A stretch of 64,000 nt of DNA from DIGJ01 sp041821315 (GCA_041821315.1 JBGUEO010000013.1:1-64000); one strand, 5' to 3'. Shown: positions 35,478 through 45,105, numbered from the stretch's first letter. The notes: generated by a model not told the origin, from the letters alone. Numbers and translations are program-made.

Positions 35478-37025
35478 TTAATTTAAATGACATAATGCTC
35501 TTGCCATAATGCTCATATCTTTATATTCACACTCAGAAGATAGCAGCACCAAATAATCTCCTGGTGAAATTATTGTATCGCCATTTGGTACAATCTCTTT
35601 ATCTCCGCGATGAATTCCTACAACCAAAGCTCCCTCTGGCCAAGTTATTTCACTTACCATTTTACCGGACACTTCACTTCCTAGTTCGACTGGAATTTCC
35701 AACAAGGCTCCTGGCTTATTCACTTTTATTGTATCCTTGTCTTCCTCCGTCATACGCTCTAACAAAGCTTCATAGATTGGTGTCACGCGCAGTACATCTG
35801 ATATAAGTAGTGCAGTAAAAGAACATACGGCTACAGGGAGCAAATGTACCAGCGATCCTGTCATTTCTGCTGTTAATAAGATACTTGTAACCGGTGCTTT
35901 TACCGATGACGACAACGCTCCCGCCATTGTACAAACGCAAAAAACAGGAATATATTCGACTGGAAAACCAAATTGTACGACAAACAAACCCAAAACACTT
36001 CCTGTTAATGCACCTACCGAAAGAATCGGCAAAAAAATTCCTCCTGGAAGTCCACTACCGAAACTTGTACATGTAAAGATAAATTTAACCACTAAAAAAA
36101 TAAATAACATAATAATACCACTTTGAGCTTCCTCCGCAGCCTGAATTAAATTCTGTCCACCCCCTAAGACTTGTGGAAGAAAAAGACCACAAGGAAGTGC
36201 TATTATAAATGCAGCTATAAGACGCATTTTAGCAGGTATTTTCTCATATAAAGATTGAGATGCAAGCAATGCTTTATTAATGAGAGATCCAACTAATCCA
36301 GATAAAATACCTAACGGAACTAAGAATAAGTAGAATTTTACTGGAAGTTGCGGAATTTTAATAAAACTTAGTACTGGGGTAAGTCCGAAAAAGTATTTTG
36401 ACACCACATCGGCTGTCAACGAAGCAGTTGTCGCGGCTATGAGAATCAGAGGGGAAAAACTTCTATGTACTTCTTCCAATGCAAAGACCATTCCAGATAG
36501 TGGTGCACTAAATGCAGCAGACAAACCCGCTGCAGCTCCCCCTGTAATAAGATAATTTTCTTCTAATTTATTTTTACTTATTTTTTTCGATATTGCCTGA
36601 TATCCACAAGCTCCTATTTGAATTGAAGGGCCTTCCCTTCCAAGCGAAACACCTGCAAACGATGAAAGAATACCGCCAACAAAACGAACGAAAAGAATCA
36701 TATACCATTTCATTTTCATCCCGTACAAAACAATACCCTCTACTTGTGGTATTCCACTCCCTGTTGCCATTGGCTCAAGTTTTACAAGCCAGGAAATAAA
36801 TAATCCAGCAAATATAACTGCTATCAACCATAAAATAATCATTGCAGGGTTCACCTTTAAATAGGCATATATCTTAATCGCTGCTTCCGTTCCATATTCA
36901 ATTCCTAATCGATATAGAACCGCTAATACTCCTGCAATTAACCCTGACAAAACTCCCTTAACCGTTATACTCCATTTAATCTTATTCATTCCTGATAGTA
37001 TATTATAAACCTTGGACTTACCCAT
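35478..37025 (-). CDS. CLC-family chloride channel/transporter with TrkA-C domain
   Basis: A 515-residue membrane protein. The ion-path motifs GSGIPQVEG, GREGPSIQIG (with the gating Glu) and GSGLPGGIFLPILSVGAL are all present within about ten to eighteen helices. A cytoplasmic TrkA-C-like domain (about 430-515, EVSGKMVSEITWPEGALVVG) follows and may bind a small ligand. It exchanges Cl- for H+ or conducts Cl-, and may serve in acid or osmotic balance. It is monocistronic, downstream of a gap of 250 bp in which I see no other gene. Confidence 0.92.
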   Translation of the reverse strand: MGKSKVYNILSGMNKIKWSITVKGVLSGLIAGVLAVLYRLGIEYGTEAAIKIYAYLKVNPAMIILWLIAVIFAGLFISWLVKLEPMATGSGIPQVEGIVLYGMKMKWYMILFVRFVGGILSSFAGVSLGREGPSIQIGACGYQAISKKISKNKLEENYLITGGAAAGLSAAFSAPLSGMVFALEEVHRSFSPLILIAATTASLTADVVSKYFFGLTPVLSFIKIPQLPVKFYLFLVPLGILSGLVGSLINKALLASQSLYEKIPAKMRLIAAFIIALPCGLFLPQVLGGGQNLIQAAEEAQSGIIMLFIFLVVKFIFTCTSFGSGLPGGIFLPILSVGALTGSVLGLFVVQFGFPVEYIPVFCVCTMAGALSSSVKAPVTSILLTAEMTGSLVHLLPVAVCSFTALLISDVLRVTPIYEALLERMTEEDKDTIKVNKPGALLEIPVELGSEVSGKMVSEITWPEGALVVGIHRGDKEIVPNGDTIISPGDYLVLLSSECEYKDMSIMARALCHLN

Positions 37026-37277
37026 TCATATTCCTCCAACTGTGCATTTAATCTCATTTAGTATACCATCTATCCCATTTGCAATCAACCATCCAAGCCC
37101 TTAAACATACAGAATACTATAAATGTTTCCTATAGCCCTCCCTGTTTTTTCATACTTCAATGAATTATTATACATTTTAGTATGTAATATCATACTAATT
37201 TTGTTATATTTTCAATAACTTTATTCTAACAATTCCATAATAAGAACTTCATTTTGTATTTTTCTATAAATCCATTT

Positions 37278-38216
37278 TCAAATCAAAATTTCCTGCTCGT
37301 CAAATATTCGCTTAACTATTTTCTCATAATCAGCGACCCGCTCTACTTTTCTAATTTTCTTCCAGTATACCTCGTTATTAGAAAATAGTTGAATCATATA
37401 AAACCATAGTTCTTTCATCTTAAACAAGACATTTCGATTACCAAATAAGTTTTCCTTATGTGCTTCATAAATTCTATTATGAAATTCCAAAAGCACATGC
37501 TTATCAATCATCTGTTTCGCTGTAATCAAATGAACCAATCCTGGATTGGTTAAGAGTCCTCTTCCAATCATGAGTGTTTCCACCTGATCAAACTTATCTA
37601 TAAAATTCATATATTCATCAACCGTAAAAATATCACCATTGTAACAAACCGGATTTTTACTTAACCGTAAGGCATCTCGAAAAATCCCTAAATTCGGTTG
37701 ATTTTTATAAAAATCTTGCTGTGTCCGAGGATGAATAATAAGTTCTTCCAATGGAAATTCATTAAAAATTTCCAGTAAGTTATAAAACTCATCTGGATTA
37801 TTTTTCCCAATTCTTGTTTTTACCGAAATTTTTGTTACCGAAGCCGAATATATTTCCTCCAAAAATTTATGCAACTCCTCCGTCTTTAAAAGGAACCCGG
37901 ATCCTTTGTTTTTTGAAACGACTGTTTGTGAAGGACATCCTAAATTTAAATTAATCGTCTGATACCCCAATTGCTTAATTTCTTTTGATGTTTCTATAAA
38001 ATCCAATGCATTATTACTAAGCAATTGTGGAACCAATACAATCCCCTGATTATTTTCTGGTAAAATATCGTTTCGCTCACGTGTTCGCAAACTTCCTTTT
38101 TGAGTTGTTGAAATAAAAGGAGAAAAATACTTATCAACACCTCCAAAATAAGCATGATGGGCATTTCGATAAATATAATTCGTCAGCCCCTCCATCGGTG
38201 CAAAATAAAAATTCAT
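37278..38216 (-). CDS. tRNA-dihydrouridine synthase
   Basis: A 312-residue FMN-dependent enzyme that reduces uridine to dihydrouridine in tRNA D-loops. The N-terminus MNFYFAPMEGLTNYIYR is the start of the TIM barrel. The catalytic Cys lies in NLNLGCPSQTVVSKNKGSG. KTRIG, HPRTQ, YNGDIF and MIGRGLL mark the phosphate and flavin-binding strands. The start codon overlaps the cupin gene's stop (TAATG), so the two are translated together. It is shorter and more divergent than classical DusB. Confidence 0.92.
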   Translation of the reverse strand: MNFYFAPMEGLTNYIYRNAHHAYFGGVDKYFSPFISTTQKGSLRTRERNDILPENNQGIVLVPQLLSNNALDFIETSKEIKQLGYQTINLNLGCPSQTVVSKNKGSGFLLKTEELHKFLEEIYSASVTKISVKTRIGKNNPDEFYNLLEIFNEFPLEELIIHPRTQQDFYKNQPNLGIFRDALRLSKNPVCYNGDIFTVDEYMNFIDKFDQVETLMIGRGLLTNPGLVHLITAKQMIDKHVLLEFHNRIYEAHKENLFGNRNVLFKMKELWFYMIQLFSNNEVYWKKIRKVERVADYEKIVKRIFDEQEILI

Positions 38217-38725
38217 TACATGCTTACTCCTATATCTTCTTTTGTTAATCTATGAATTATAGTTTCATACTGTGGATATAATTCCAGCAAAACATTGCGT
38301 TTGAACAGTTCGAACTCTTTAAAATCAAATCCTGGTGATACCATGCAACCAACCAAAGCATAGCCCTCATGATTCATTGCAGACCCAAATATATATCCCT
38401 TCGGAACTAGAACTTGTGGTTTTTCACCCCGATTAGTATCAAGCCCAAGTTCTTGTGTTATCAGCTCTCCATCCAGATTAATCATATAAATCGTAAGAGA
38501 AGAACCCGCATGATAATACCACATTTCATCCGATTTCAATCGATGAAAATTTGATACTTCTCCATCTCGCAATAAAAAATAGATACTTGTCCACAGCAGT
38601 TTCGACTCTAATTCAAGTGATTCACTTGATAAAAAACTTTCCTTATAAAATCCTCCCTCTTGATGAGGTATCATATTTAACTCTTTAATAAAATAATCCG
38701 CGCTATATATTACATTCTGATCCAT
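38216..38725 (-). CDS. Cupin-fold protein (DUF985 type)
   Basis: A 169-residue single-domain cupin. The family pattern is visible as HQEGGFYKESF near residue 22, SIYFLLRDGEVSNFHRLKSD and WYYHAGSSLTIYMI, with VLVPKGYIFGSAM and GYALVGCMVSPGFDFKEFEL further on. The function is unknown; related proteins bind metals or sugars. It overlaps the Dus gene by one base and probably shares its transcript. Confidence 0.88.
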   Translation of the reverse strand: MDQNVIYSADYFIKELNMIPHQEGGFYKESFLSSESLELESKLLWTSIYFLLRDGEVSNFHRLKSDEMWYYHAGSSLTIYMINLDGELITQELGLDTNRGEKPQVLVPKGYIFGSAMNHEGYALVGCMVSPGFDFKEFELFKRNVLLELYPQYETIIHRLTKEDIGVSM

Positions 38726-38768
38726 CCTTACTCTCCTTTGCTTTTTTTAATCATACCTATACCATAAA

Positions 38769-38805
38769 AATATAGAACCGGAAAAGAACATTCCAGTTCT
38801 ATATT
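38769..38805 (-). terminator. Intrinsic terminator of the H-NOX chemoreceptor gene
   Basis: Arms of 15 bp (38769-38783 and 38791-38805) pair with one G-U in the minus-strand RNA, and TTTTTA follows. It lies 24 bp after the chemoreceptor stop. Confidence 0.8.
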
Positions 38806-38829
38806 AATTACTCTGATATATTGCATATA

Positions 38830-40623
38830 CTATACATGATACTTGTTTAAGTCTTCTTGGAAATTTTTAATCATGGAGTCAAAAATTGTTATTTGCGTGG
38901 TTAACTCGCTAATTTGATCCACATAAACAGCAACATTTGCACTTGCTTCCTCCGTTGATGCCGAATTTTCTTCCGCAATGGCAGCTAAATTTTCTATATT
39001 ATCAAATAACGAAGAAATATTGTCTGCCTCCTTTTCTAAATCCTGTGAAGTCTTTATCATAACCGTAGATACATCTTTCAAGTTATCATTGGATTCACTA
39101 GAAGTCTCCACAGCACCGGCTAAACTTCCACTTTCTTTTTCTAATATATTATATTGTACATCAATTCCTTCTACAACCTCACCTACACTTGTTAAAAAGC
39201 TAGTAAGGCTTCCATTAATTTGTTCCACTGCTTGATTGGTTTCTCCTGAAAGTTTACGCACTTCCTCTGCAACAACCGCAAAGCCTTTTCCTGCATCGCC
39301 CGCTCTAGCCGCTTCAATTGATGCATTCAATGCCAACAGATTTATTTGCTTTGCTATACCAGAAACAATGGATACAATTTGTGTTATATTATCTACATTT
39401 TTTCTTAATTCACCACTACTATTTTTAATTCCGCTAAATTTATAAAGAACATCACTTATTTGCGTTGCTGTATTTTTCACATTGTGGAAACTGTCTTCAA
39501 TGCTGCCAACTGCATCTTCAATACGATCTTTATTTTCCTGACTCTCTCCTGATATTCTTGTTACATTGTTAATGCTATCATTTAAAACAATAACTGCATT
39601 TTCCGTATCCTCTGCTTGTTTCGTCGCAGCAAGTGCTACTTCATCCAGTACTCCTGTAATATCATTGGAAGCCGTTTGCATCGTTCCCGCTATCGAAGAT
39701 ACCGAATGATTAAAGGTATACATCTCATCCACAATGGCATGGAAACCAATAAAATCCTTTTGGATATTTTTTTTGATATCATTGATTCCCTTCATGATAA
39801 GTTCATATTCATCCTTTGAATGTATATGCGATGCTTCAACAAATTCGCGATTTCCTATTTTTTTAAGCTCATCATAGACCATTTTCTTTGGTCGCTGTAG
39901 CAAAATGGAAGAGCAAATGGAACTCAAGAATGTTATGCCACTTAGAACAAGAGTATCGATCGGATTGGAAACTATTATAAAAGAAGCAATTGCCATTACA
40001 ATTGTATTTAATACAGCCGCTTTTACTGATGAATTTCGAATAAATCCAAAGGAAAGAAGCTGATTAATCCGATATTTCTTAGTATATTGAATTTCTTTTT
40101 CAAATTTTAATTTTAAAGTTATTTCTTCTTTTGTTTGATTCAACACTTCTACTTGAATAGTCTCTTTAAAATAGGTAGCAACTCCTGTTATTAATCCTGA
40201 TAAATAATCTCCCATTCCTCTCTTGGATCGATAAATAAATAAGGCTTCATAGGAAGAAATTGGTTTCATATCCAGTATTGGAGGCACTGCTCCTTTGAAA
40301 CGCTTCATTACAATAACATGCACATCATTCATTGATTTCAAAAATTGATAAGCAGAGTCATGGCGAAAAAATCCTGGATAGTTTTTGCTAAATGTCTTTA
40401 TGTTTTCTTCTCCCATGATCTTCCATATTTCTCCATGAGTTTTTCCAGCTGCTTTCCCAATATCATCAACTAAACCAATTGCTACTCGATCTTCAATATC
40501 TTCGAGTGGGGAAAAGATATAATCAATTGGGAAATTATATGCTTTTAGTTTTTCTTCCACTACTTTCTTTCCGAACAGTCCTTTGCACGACTCGACCCAG
40601 GATGAAACTACGGTTCCTTTCAT
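38830..40623 (-). CDS. H-NOX heme sensor fused to methyl-accepting chemotaxis protein
   Basis: A 597-residue chemoreceptor. Residues 1-185 are an H-NOX domain with proximal heme ligand His102, Pro115 and the YxSxR motif (Tyr131, Ser133, Arg135). The distal residues Trp9, Asn74 and Tyr140 match those that stabilise bound O2 in the Thermoanaerobacter H-NOX. Two membrane helices follow (about 208-245). A cytoplasmic coiled coil then carries the signalling tip NLLALNASIEAARAGDAGKG (about 435-455). It should sense O2 (or NO) and steer motility, useful to an anaerobe avoiding oxygen. It is monocistronic with its own terminator. Confidence 0.92.
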   Translation of the reverse strand: MKGTVVSSWVESCKGLFGKKVVEEKLKAYNFPIDYIFSPLEDIEDRVAIGLVDDIGKAAGKTHGEIWKIMGEENIKTFSKNYPGFFRHDSAYQFLKSMNDVHVIVMKRFKGAVPPILDMKPISSYEALFIYRSKRGMGDYLSGLITGVATYFKETIQVEVLNQTKEEITLKLKFEKEIQYTKKYRINQLLSFGFIRNSSVKAAVLNTIVMAIASFIIVSNPIDTLVLSGITFLSSICSSILLQRPKKMVYDELKKIGNREFVEASHIHSKDEYELIMKGINDIKKNIQKDFIGFHAIVDEMYTFNHSVSSIAGTMQTASNDITGVLDEVALAATKQAEDTENAVIVLNDSINNVTRISGESQENKDRIEDAVGSIEDSFHNVKNTATQISDVLYKFSGIKNSSGELRKNVDNITQIVSIVSGIAKQINLLALNASIEAARAGDAGKGFAVVAEEVRKLSGETNQAVEQINGSLTSFLTSVGEVVEGIDVQYNILEKESGSLAGAVETSSESNDNLKDVSTVMIKTSQDLEKEADNISSLFDNIENLAAIAEENSASTEEASANVAVYVDQISELTTQITIFDSMIKNFQEDLNKYHV

Positions 40624-40839
40624 ATGTAATACTTCCTTTCATTCTATACTTACATTCCGTTTAAACGATTGCTTTTTTTACTTTCAAATTACGACTTTAT
40701 TTATATCATATCAACAAAAATATAGAAATACAATAAATTTTCATGTAAAATAGTTGAATATTAGAAGTAAATCAGTAATAATTCTTGTTTTATTCTAGCA
40801 TTATTACTGTATGATTTCAAGTCTATCTTAAATTTTTGA

Positions 40840-41430
40840 TTAATAAACTTCTACCGCATCTTTTGTAGCCATCACAATGTAAAAATATGAATTTAACTGT
40901 GTCATATGAATGTCGTGAAACCCAGCAGTTTTAAGTTCTTTTTTTAAGTCACTACTATCAATTCTATGATTTATTGGCGGTCCATAGTCACTTTCACTCT
41001 TTATCCACTCAACAACAGCAATTCTCCCTGTCTTCGAAAGGAGTCGCCTGGTTTCGTTCAAAAATCGTTGATGATCTTCTATTTCATGTAAAACCGTACA
41101 AAGGAACGCAAAGGTAGCCGATTGATCTTCTAATTTAAACTCATATTCCTCTGTTTTAAACGTCCTAATATTATCTAGCAAATTCTCGTTCATTTTTTTG
41201 TGAACCTCTAACAACATCTCTTCTTCAATATCAAGAGCATATACCACCCCATTTGCACCTACAATCGTTGCAGCAGGAAGTGAAAAATATCCGATTCCAC
41301 ATCCAATATCTGCAAAACGATCGCCTTCTTTCAATCCAATTTCTCGCAATACGGTATCGACTGGAAGCATTTCCCGCCTCTTTTCATTGTCAAGTTTCTT
41401 TTTTTTATTAACATCAAATTTATGCGTCAT
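40840..41430 (-). CDS. Class I SAM-dependent methyltransferase
   Basis: A 196-residue Rossmann-fold methyltransferase. Motif I is FADIGCGIGYFSLPAA (about residues 37-52), then VYALDIEEEML (acidic end of strand 2) and FLCTVLHEIEDHQRFLNE. The arrangement is that of the Methyltransf_11/UbiE group. The substrate is unknown. It stands between the H-NOX chemoreceptor and a MATE pump, both on the same strand but separated by gaps. Confidence 0.88.
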   Translation of the reverse strand: MTHKFDVNKKKKLDNEKRREMLPVDTVLREIGLKEGDRFADIGCGIGYFSLPAATIVGANGVVYALDIEEEMLLEVHKKMNENLLDNIRTFKTEEYEFKLEDQSATFAFLCTVLHEIEDHQRFLNETRRLLSKTGRIAVVEWIKSESDYGPPINHRIDSSDLKKELKTAGFHDIHMTQLNSYFYIVMATKDAVEVY

Positions 41431-41501
41431 GAATTTTTCTCCTTTTCATTCTATGATTCTTTCTTCTTAATTGTATTCGAAGAAGATGCCTTGGTCAAAT
41501 T

Positions 41502-42857
41502 CTATCGATCAACTTGCAACAATTTTCCACTAGCCTTTCTATGTACTAAATAAAACACTAAAATCATAGAACAAATATCTGCCAACGGTTGTGCTGCAAT
41601 AATACCGTTTAATCCAGATATCTTTGCTGCAATCAAAAGAATTGGTATAAAAAACATTCCTTGCCTTCCTATACTTATCATACCACCTTCTTTTGCCTTT
41701 CCTAAGCCCATAAACATCGTGCTATATACCATCTGATATCCCATTCCAATAAAGGTAAGTAAGTTCATAACGAGTGTTTTTTGCCCGATTCGTAATACAT
41801 TACTATCAGTTCTGATAAAAGCCTGTATCAACGGCCGCTTTAGTCCAATGAATAATACAGCAACACTTATACAAAATATAGTTGTCCATAGCAATGCTGT
41901 TTTTGTAGCCTCCTTCACTCTCGCTTGATTCCCTGCTGCATAATTGTAGCCTACAAATGGCTGATATCCTTTTAAAAAGCCCATAATCATCATTGCTCCT
42001 AGCGATAAAATTCGATTGACCACACCAATCGCCGCTACTGCTTCATCACCATATTTGGCCGCTTGACTATTGGTAAGACTCAGTGCCAGGCTGCATAACA
42101 ACTGATAGACTAACATAGGAATACCAATCTTAAATATTTCAGCAAATACTTTTCTTTGCAATCTAAAATTTTTAATTGAAAAATGAAAGTTACTTCTTCC
42201 ACGTAATATATAGTACATATAAATACAAAATACAATAAATCTTGACAATAGTGTTGCGAATGCAGCACCTTTCACCCCCAGATCCAATTTAAAAATAAAA
42301 ATTGGGTCTAGTATTACATTTACCACGCCGCCAGTGAGCATTGCTATCATACTATATGATGTTGCTCCTTCTGCAGTAATAATATTATTGACTGTAATAT
42401 TAAACACATTAAAAATCAAACCAATCAAAAACCAAACGGCATATTCCTTTGCATAAGGCATAATTGAGTCAGTTGCACCAAGCACTTTCAAAAATGGATT
42501 CAAAAATTGAAGCATTGCCAAAATAATAAGTATCGCTGTCACCATACTTGCTCCCACTGCCGTAGAAGCGCACTCATCTGCTTCCTTAAATTGTTTATTC
42601 CCTAATAATCTTGCTAAATATGAGGATGCCCCAGAACCAAACAGCAACCCTACCCCTAATAAAATGACTCCAATTGGAAATACAACGGATACTGCTCCTA
42701 TTTGTGACGTTCCCAATTGTCCAACAAAATATGCATCTACTAAATTATATAAAGCGGATGTCATCATTCCAATCATAGTTGGAACTCCAAGTTTCAACAG
42801 CGCTTTTGATACCTTTTCATTACTTAATAAATACAATCGTTCACTATTACGTTTCAT
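41502..42857 (-). CDS. MATE-family efflux transporter
   Basis: A 451-residue twelve-segment protein. It starts MKRNSERLYLLSNEKVSKAL, and LLFGSGASSYLARLLGNKQ and MIMGFLKGYQPFVGYNYAAG are the conserved loops of the two halves. The start has GGAGG upstream. It is downstream of a marR gene whose promoter shares an 11-bp motif with this gene's promoter, so repression by that MarR is likely. It expels drugs or metabolites with ion coupling. Confidence 0.92.
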   Translation of the reverse strand: MKRNSERLYLLSNEKVSKALLKLGVPTMIGMMTSALYNLVDAYFVGQLGTSQIGAVSVVFPIGVILLGVGLLFGSGASSYLARLLGNKQFKEADECASTAVGASMVTAILIILAMLQFLNPFLKVLGATDSIMPYAKEYAVWFLIGLIFNVFNITVNNIITAEGATSYSMIAMLTGGVVNVILDPIFIFKLDLGVKGAAFATLLSRFIVFCIYMYYILRGRSNFHFSIKNFRLQRKVFAEIFKIGIPMLVYQLLCSLALSLTNSQAAKYGDEAVAAIGVVNRILSLGAMMIMGFLKGYQPFVGYNYAAGNQARVKEATKTALLWTTIFCISVAVLFIGLKRPLIQAFIRTDSNVLRIGQKTLVMNLLTFIGMGYQMVYSTMFMGLGKAKEGGMISIGRQGMFFIPILLIAAKISGLNGIIAAQPLADICSMILVFYLVHRKASGKLLQVDR

Positions 42858-42934
42858 TTTTCCTCCATTATGCCTCCAAAGAGCATCTATGCTATCTTTT
42901 TGTATTGTTTCTTTACTATATACCTACAATATAT

Positions 42935-42945
42935 TATAGTTGCTA
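42935..42945 (-). promoter_or_regulatory. Candidate MarR-binding motif before the MATE gene
   Basis: TAGCAACTATA on the minus strand, inside the short palindrome TATAG-CAA-CTATA, 78 bp before the MATE start. The same 11-mer lies in front of the adjacent marR gene (43463-43473). Confidence 0.5.
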
Positions 42946-42966
42946 TACTTTAAGTGTTAAAAAATC

Positions 42967-42982
42967 GGCTGTCTCCACAGCC
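42967..42982 (-). terminator. Intrinsic terminator of marR
   Basis: GGCTGT and ACAGCC pair around a 4-nt loop and are followed by GATTTTTT on the minus strand. It is directly after the marR stop codon. Confidence 0.8.
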
Positions 42983-42985
42983 AAT

Positions 42986-43435
42986 TTACTTTAATTTTTC
43001 GTCCAATGATTTATCAAACTCTTCTAATAAATATTCCATCTGTTTTGAAACATCCTCTGGAATCTCACGTAACAAGGCAAAAAATTGCTCATTTGTCGTT
43101 TCATGATATTCTTTATGACTGCCATAAGCCACTCTCCCCTGCTCCGTTAATGTTAAGCACACTTGCGTATCGGAAGTTGGAGACACACTTTTTTGAACAA
43201 ACCCTTTATCAACCAATTTATATATCATCTGAGAAGCTGCACCTTTGGTTATCCCCTGCATATTAGCCAAGGTTGTCACATTCATTTCTGGATGTTCTCC
43301 TACTGCAGCAATTGTATGAATTTCTGATCTCGATAGGGTTATATTAGATCCATACAATCTTTTTTTCTGTTCTACTTGGTTATATTTATGGATGATTCGT
43401 TCCATTAACACGGATAGTCTGCTATAGTCTTCCAC
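42986..43435 (-). CDS. MarR-family transcriptional regulator
   Basis: A 149-residue winged-helix protein. The HTH is MNVTTLANMQGITKGAASQM, and SPTSDTQVCLTLTEQGR forms the wing. It is followed by its own terminator and then the MATE pump gene. The palindrome ACTATACAGTATAGT upstream of its start, and the shared TAGCAACTATA, point to control of itself and the pump. Confidence 0.9.
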   Translation of the reverse strand: MEDYSRLSVLMERIIHKYNQVEQKKRLYGSNITLSRSEIHTIAAVGEHPEMNVTTLANMQGITKGAASQMIYKLVDKGFVQKSVSPTSDTQVCLTLTEQGRVAYGSHKEYHETTNEQFFALLREIPEDVSKQMEYLLEEFDKSLDEKLK

Positions 43436-43462
43436 GCTATTTCCTCCTTCTTATTTTGTTTA

Positions 43463-43482
43463 GCAACTATACAGTATAGTAG
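43463..43482 (-). promoter_or_regulatory. Palindromic operator upstream of marR
   Basis: ACTATAC-A-GTATAGT (43468-43482) is a perfect 7-1-7 palindrome that overlaps TAGCAACTATA (43463-43473), the motif also present before the MATE gene. It lies about 30 bp before the marR start. Confidence 0.6.
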
Positions 43483-43540
43483 TACGATTTTATGTCTTTG
43501 TCAATCCCTAAAAAATAACCCTAACGCCCATGTTTAAAAA

Positions 43541-44134
43541 TTAAAATCGAATGATTGGTACTCTGAAAAGATTCAATATCAACACATGTACAAAAGCAAG
43601 TGGCAAAATTAAAACACTGGCAATCATTAAAGCTAACTCATACATCAAATTGCTCCTTTTATCCGGTTTTCCTTTCATTCGACTAAAAAAAGAACCCCAG
43701 GGAATTCCATAAACGTTGCCCAACATTATCATGCGGATTGCCCCCAGAATACCCTTTGCCTTAGATAACCCATAGGTTTCTATCATGCGCTCCCATGACT
43801 TCTTTGAGGGGATTCCCCTTGAATCGGCATAATGCTGCGCAAACATAATTGCCTGAAGTTCTTCAGCCGGAATATCGTTGCTTATGCCATCTAACATGTT
43901 CTGGATTTCAGCATTGCTCAAGCCAGCTTCCAACGCCATCTTCGTATGAGCATAGGAGCATATCGCACAACCATTTACTTCAGTCACTGCAAGCATGACT
44001 CTTTCACTAAACTTCTGGTCTATTTCTCCGTTCTTTTTTGCATGTCTGAACGCAGGTATTGTCCGTAAGGCCTTCCATGTAATACTATATACTTCTTTTA
44101 TAGAATAAAGCTTTCTGCTCCCATCCATTTGCAT
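43541..44134 (-). CDS. Carboxymuconolactone decarboxylase/AhpD-like protein
   Basis: A 197-residue protein with an AhpD-like helical core. EVNGCAICSYAHTKMALEAG (about residues 50-70) contains the C-x-x-C and downstream His of the thiol active site found in alkylhydroperoxidases. A hydrophobic C-terminal stretch (LALMIASVLILPLAFVHVLI) is unusual and suggests membrane attachment. The start at 44134 follows GGAG; the longer frame begins at 44152. It probably removes peroxides or acts as a disulfide reductase. Confidence 0.85.
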   Translation of the reverse strand: MQMDGSRKLYSIKEVYSITWKALRTIPAFRHAKKNGEIDQKFSERVMLAVTEVNGCAICSYAHTKMALEAGLSNAEIQNMLDGISNDIPAEELQAIMFAQHYADSRGIPSKKSWERMIETYGLSKAKGILGAIRMIMLGNVYGIPWGSFFSRMKGKPDKRSNLMYELALMIASVLILPLAFVHVLILNLFRVPIIRF

Positions 44135-44148
44135 AGCAATCACTCCTA

Positions 44149-44223
44149 TCATTCCTTATTTTTTAGATATTCAATATACTCGCTGCCCCAGCCCCTGACT
44201 TCCTTTGCATCCTTATCTGACAT
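44149..44223 (-). CDS. Possible 24-residue peptide between XRE and AhpD-like genes
   Basis: An ATG 4 nt after the XRE stop opens MSDKDAKEVRGWGSEYIEYL followed by KNKE and a TGA that overlaps the longer AhpD frame. Codon use looks real, but it may be a gene remnant or chance. I recognise no function. Confidence 0.3.
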   Translation of the reverse strand: MSDKDAKEVRGWGSEYIEYLKNKE

Positions 44224-44227
44224 CCGT

Positions 44228-44434
44228 TCATTCTTCTATATATTCAAATAATTCTCCTGGTTGACAATGAAGTGCTTTACAGATAGCATTCATTGTATCA
44301 AATCGTATCCCTTTCATTTTACCTGTTTTCAAATTTGAAAGATTTACATTTGTCATTTCTACTCTTTTCGCTAATTCATTTAAAGACATTTTTCTATCTG
44401 CCATAACCCTATCCAATCGTATTACTATAGCCAT
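44228..44434 (-). CDS. XRE/Cro-type helix-turn-helix regulator
   Basis: A 68-residue HTH protein. The helix pair is MSLNELAKRVEMTNVNLSNL and the end is ICKALHCQPGELFEYIEE. Small Cro-like proteins of this kind are commonly paired with DUF2975 membrane proteins, as here (47 bp upstream on the same strand). The start at 44434 has GGAG 9 nt upstream. Confidence 0.88.
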   Translation of the reverse strand: MAIVIRLDRVMADRKMSLNELAKRVEMTNVNLSNLKTGKMKGIRFDTMNAICKALHCQPGELFEYIEE

Positions 44435-44481
44435 ATACACAATCTCCATTCTTTCCTGTAAAGATTCATCGATTCTTCCAT

Positions 44482-45105
44482 TTATGCAATCTGATCCAAA
44501 TCTTCTTGAAGTTCACACCCAAACTTAAAAATTTCTGATAGGATACCAAATATAACGCTTATAGAAAGAATATAAAAATTCAAAGAAGAAAAATCAATTG
44601 TAATATACTGAAATATAATCATAGAACCAACTATATCAACAATTTTGGGAACAACTGCTAACAGAAAACTAAAGATTGCAACTCCTCTCAAAATAGATAC
44701 ACACTTCCTCGAGAAAGGCGTTAATCCATTTTTGACTTGTGAAAGCATAAAATATAAAAGTATAAAAATAATCTCCATTAAAACATTTCTAACGATTCCA
44801 TTCACATTATCCATAATAATATTAGCCAATACATTCGTATTACCTGTATTATCTAATCTGCAATAATTATTGTAATTAACAGGATAGTATTGTTCCCCCT
44901 CAATATACAAGTAGTAATTATTTGTGTTATTAACCGTATCGGTAGGTGCTATCTTTACTTCAAATGATGATTTTGTCATTTTAGAATACTCAATAATTTT
45001 TCCCATATTACTAATAATAGCCATGGCAAAAAGTATACAAATAATCCATAAAATAATCGTATCCACTTTTAGTTTTTTTTGTAATAATTTTATATTTGTA
45101 TTCAT
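44482..45105 (-). CDS. DUF2975-family membrane protein
   Basis: A 207-residue protein with four hydrophobic segments (about residues 15-37, 105-125, 138-160 and 170-190) and one external loop rich in Tyr and Asn (NNYYLYIEGEQYYPVNYNNY). The start at 45105 has GGAGGG upstream. The family usually occurs with a small XRE regulator, and the following gene is one. Its role is unknown; it may sequester or sense for that regulator (inference). Confidence 0.8.
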   Translation of the reverse strand: MNTNIKLLQKKLKVDTIILWIICILFAMAIISNMGKIIEYSKMTKSSFEVKIAPTDTVNNTNNYYLYIEGEQYYPVNYNNYCRLDNTGNTNVLANIIMDNVNGIVRNVLMEIIFILLYFMLSQVKNGLTPFSRKCVSILRGVAIFSFLLAVVPKIVDIVGSMIIFQYITIDFSSLNFYILSISVIFGILSEIFKFGCELQEDLDQIA

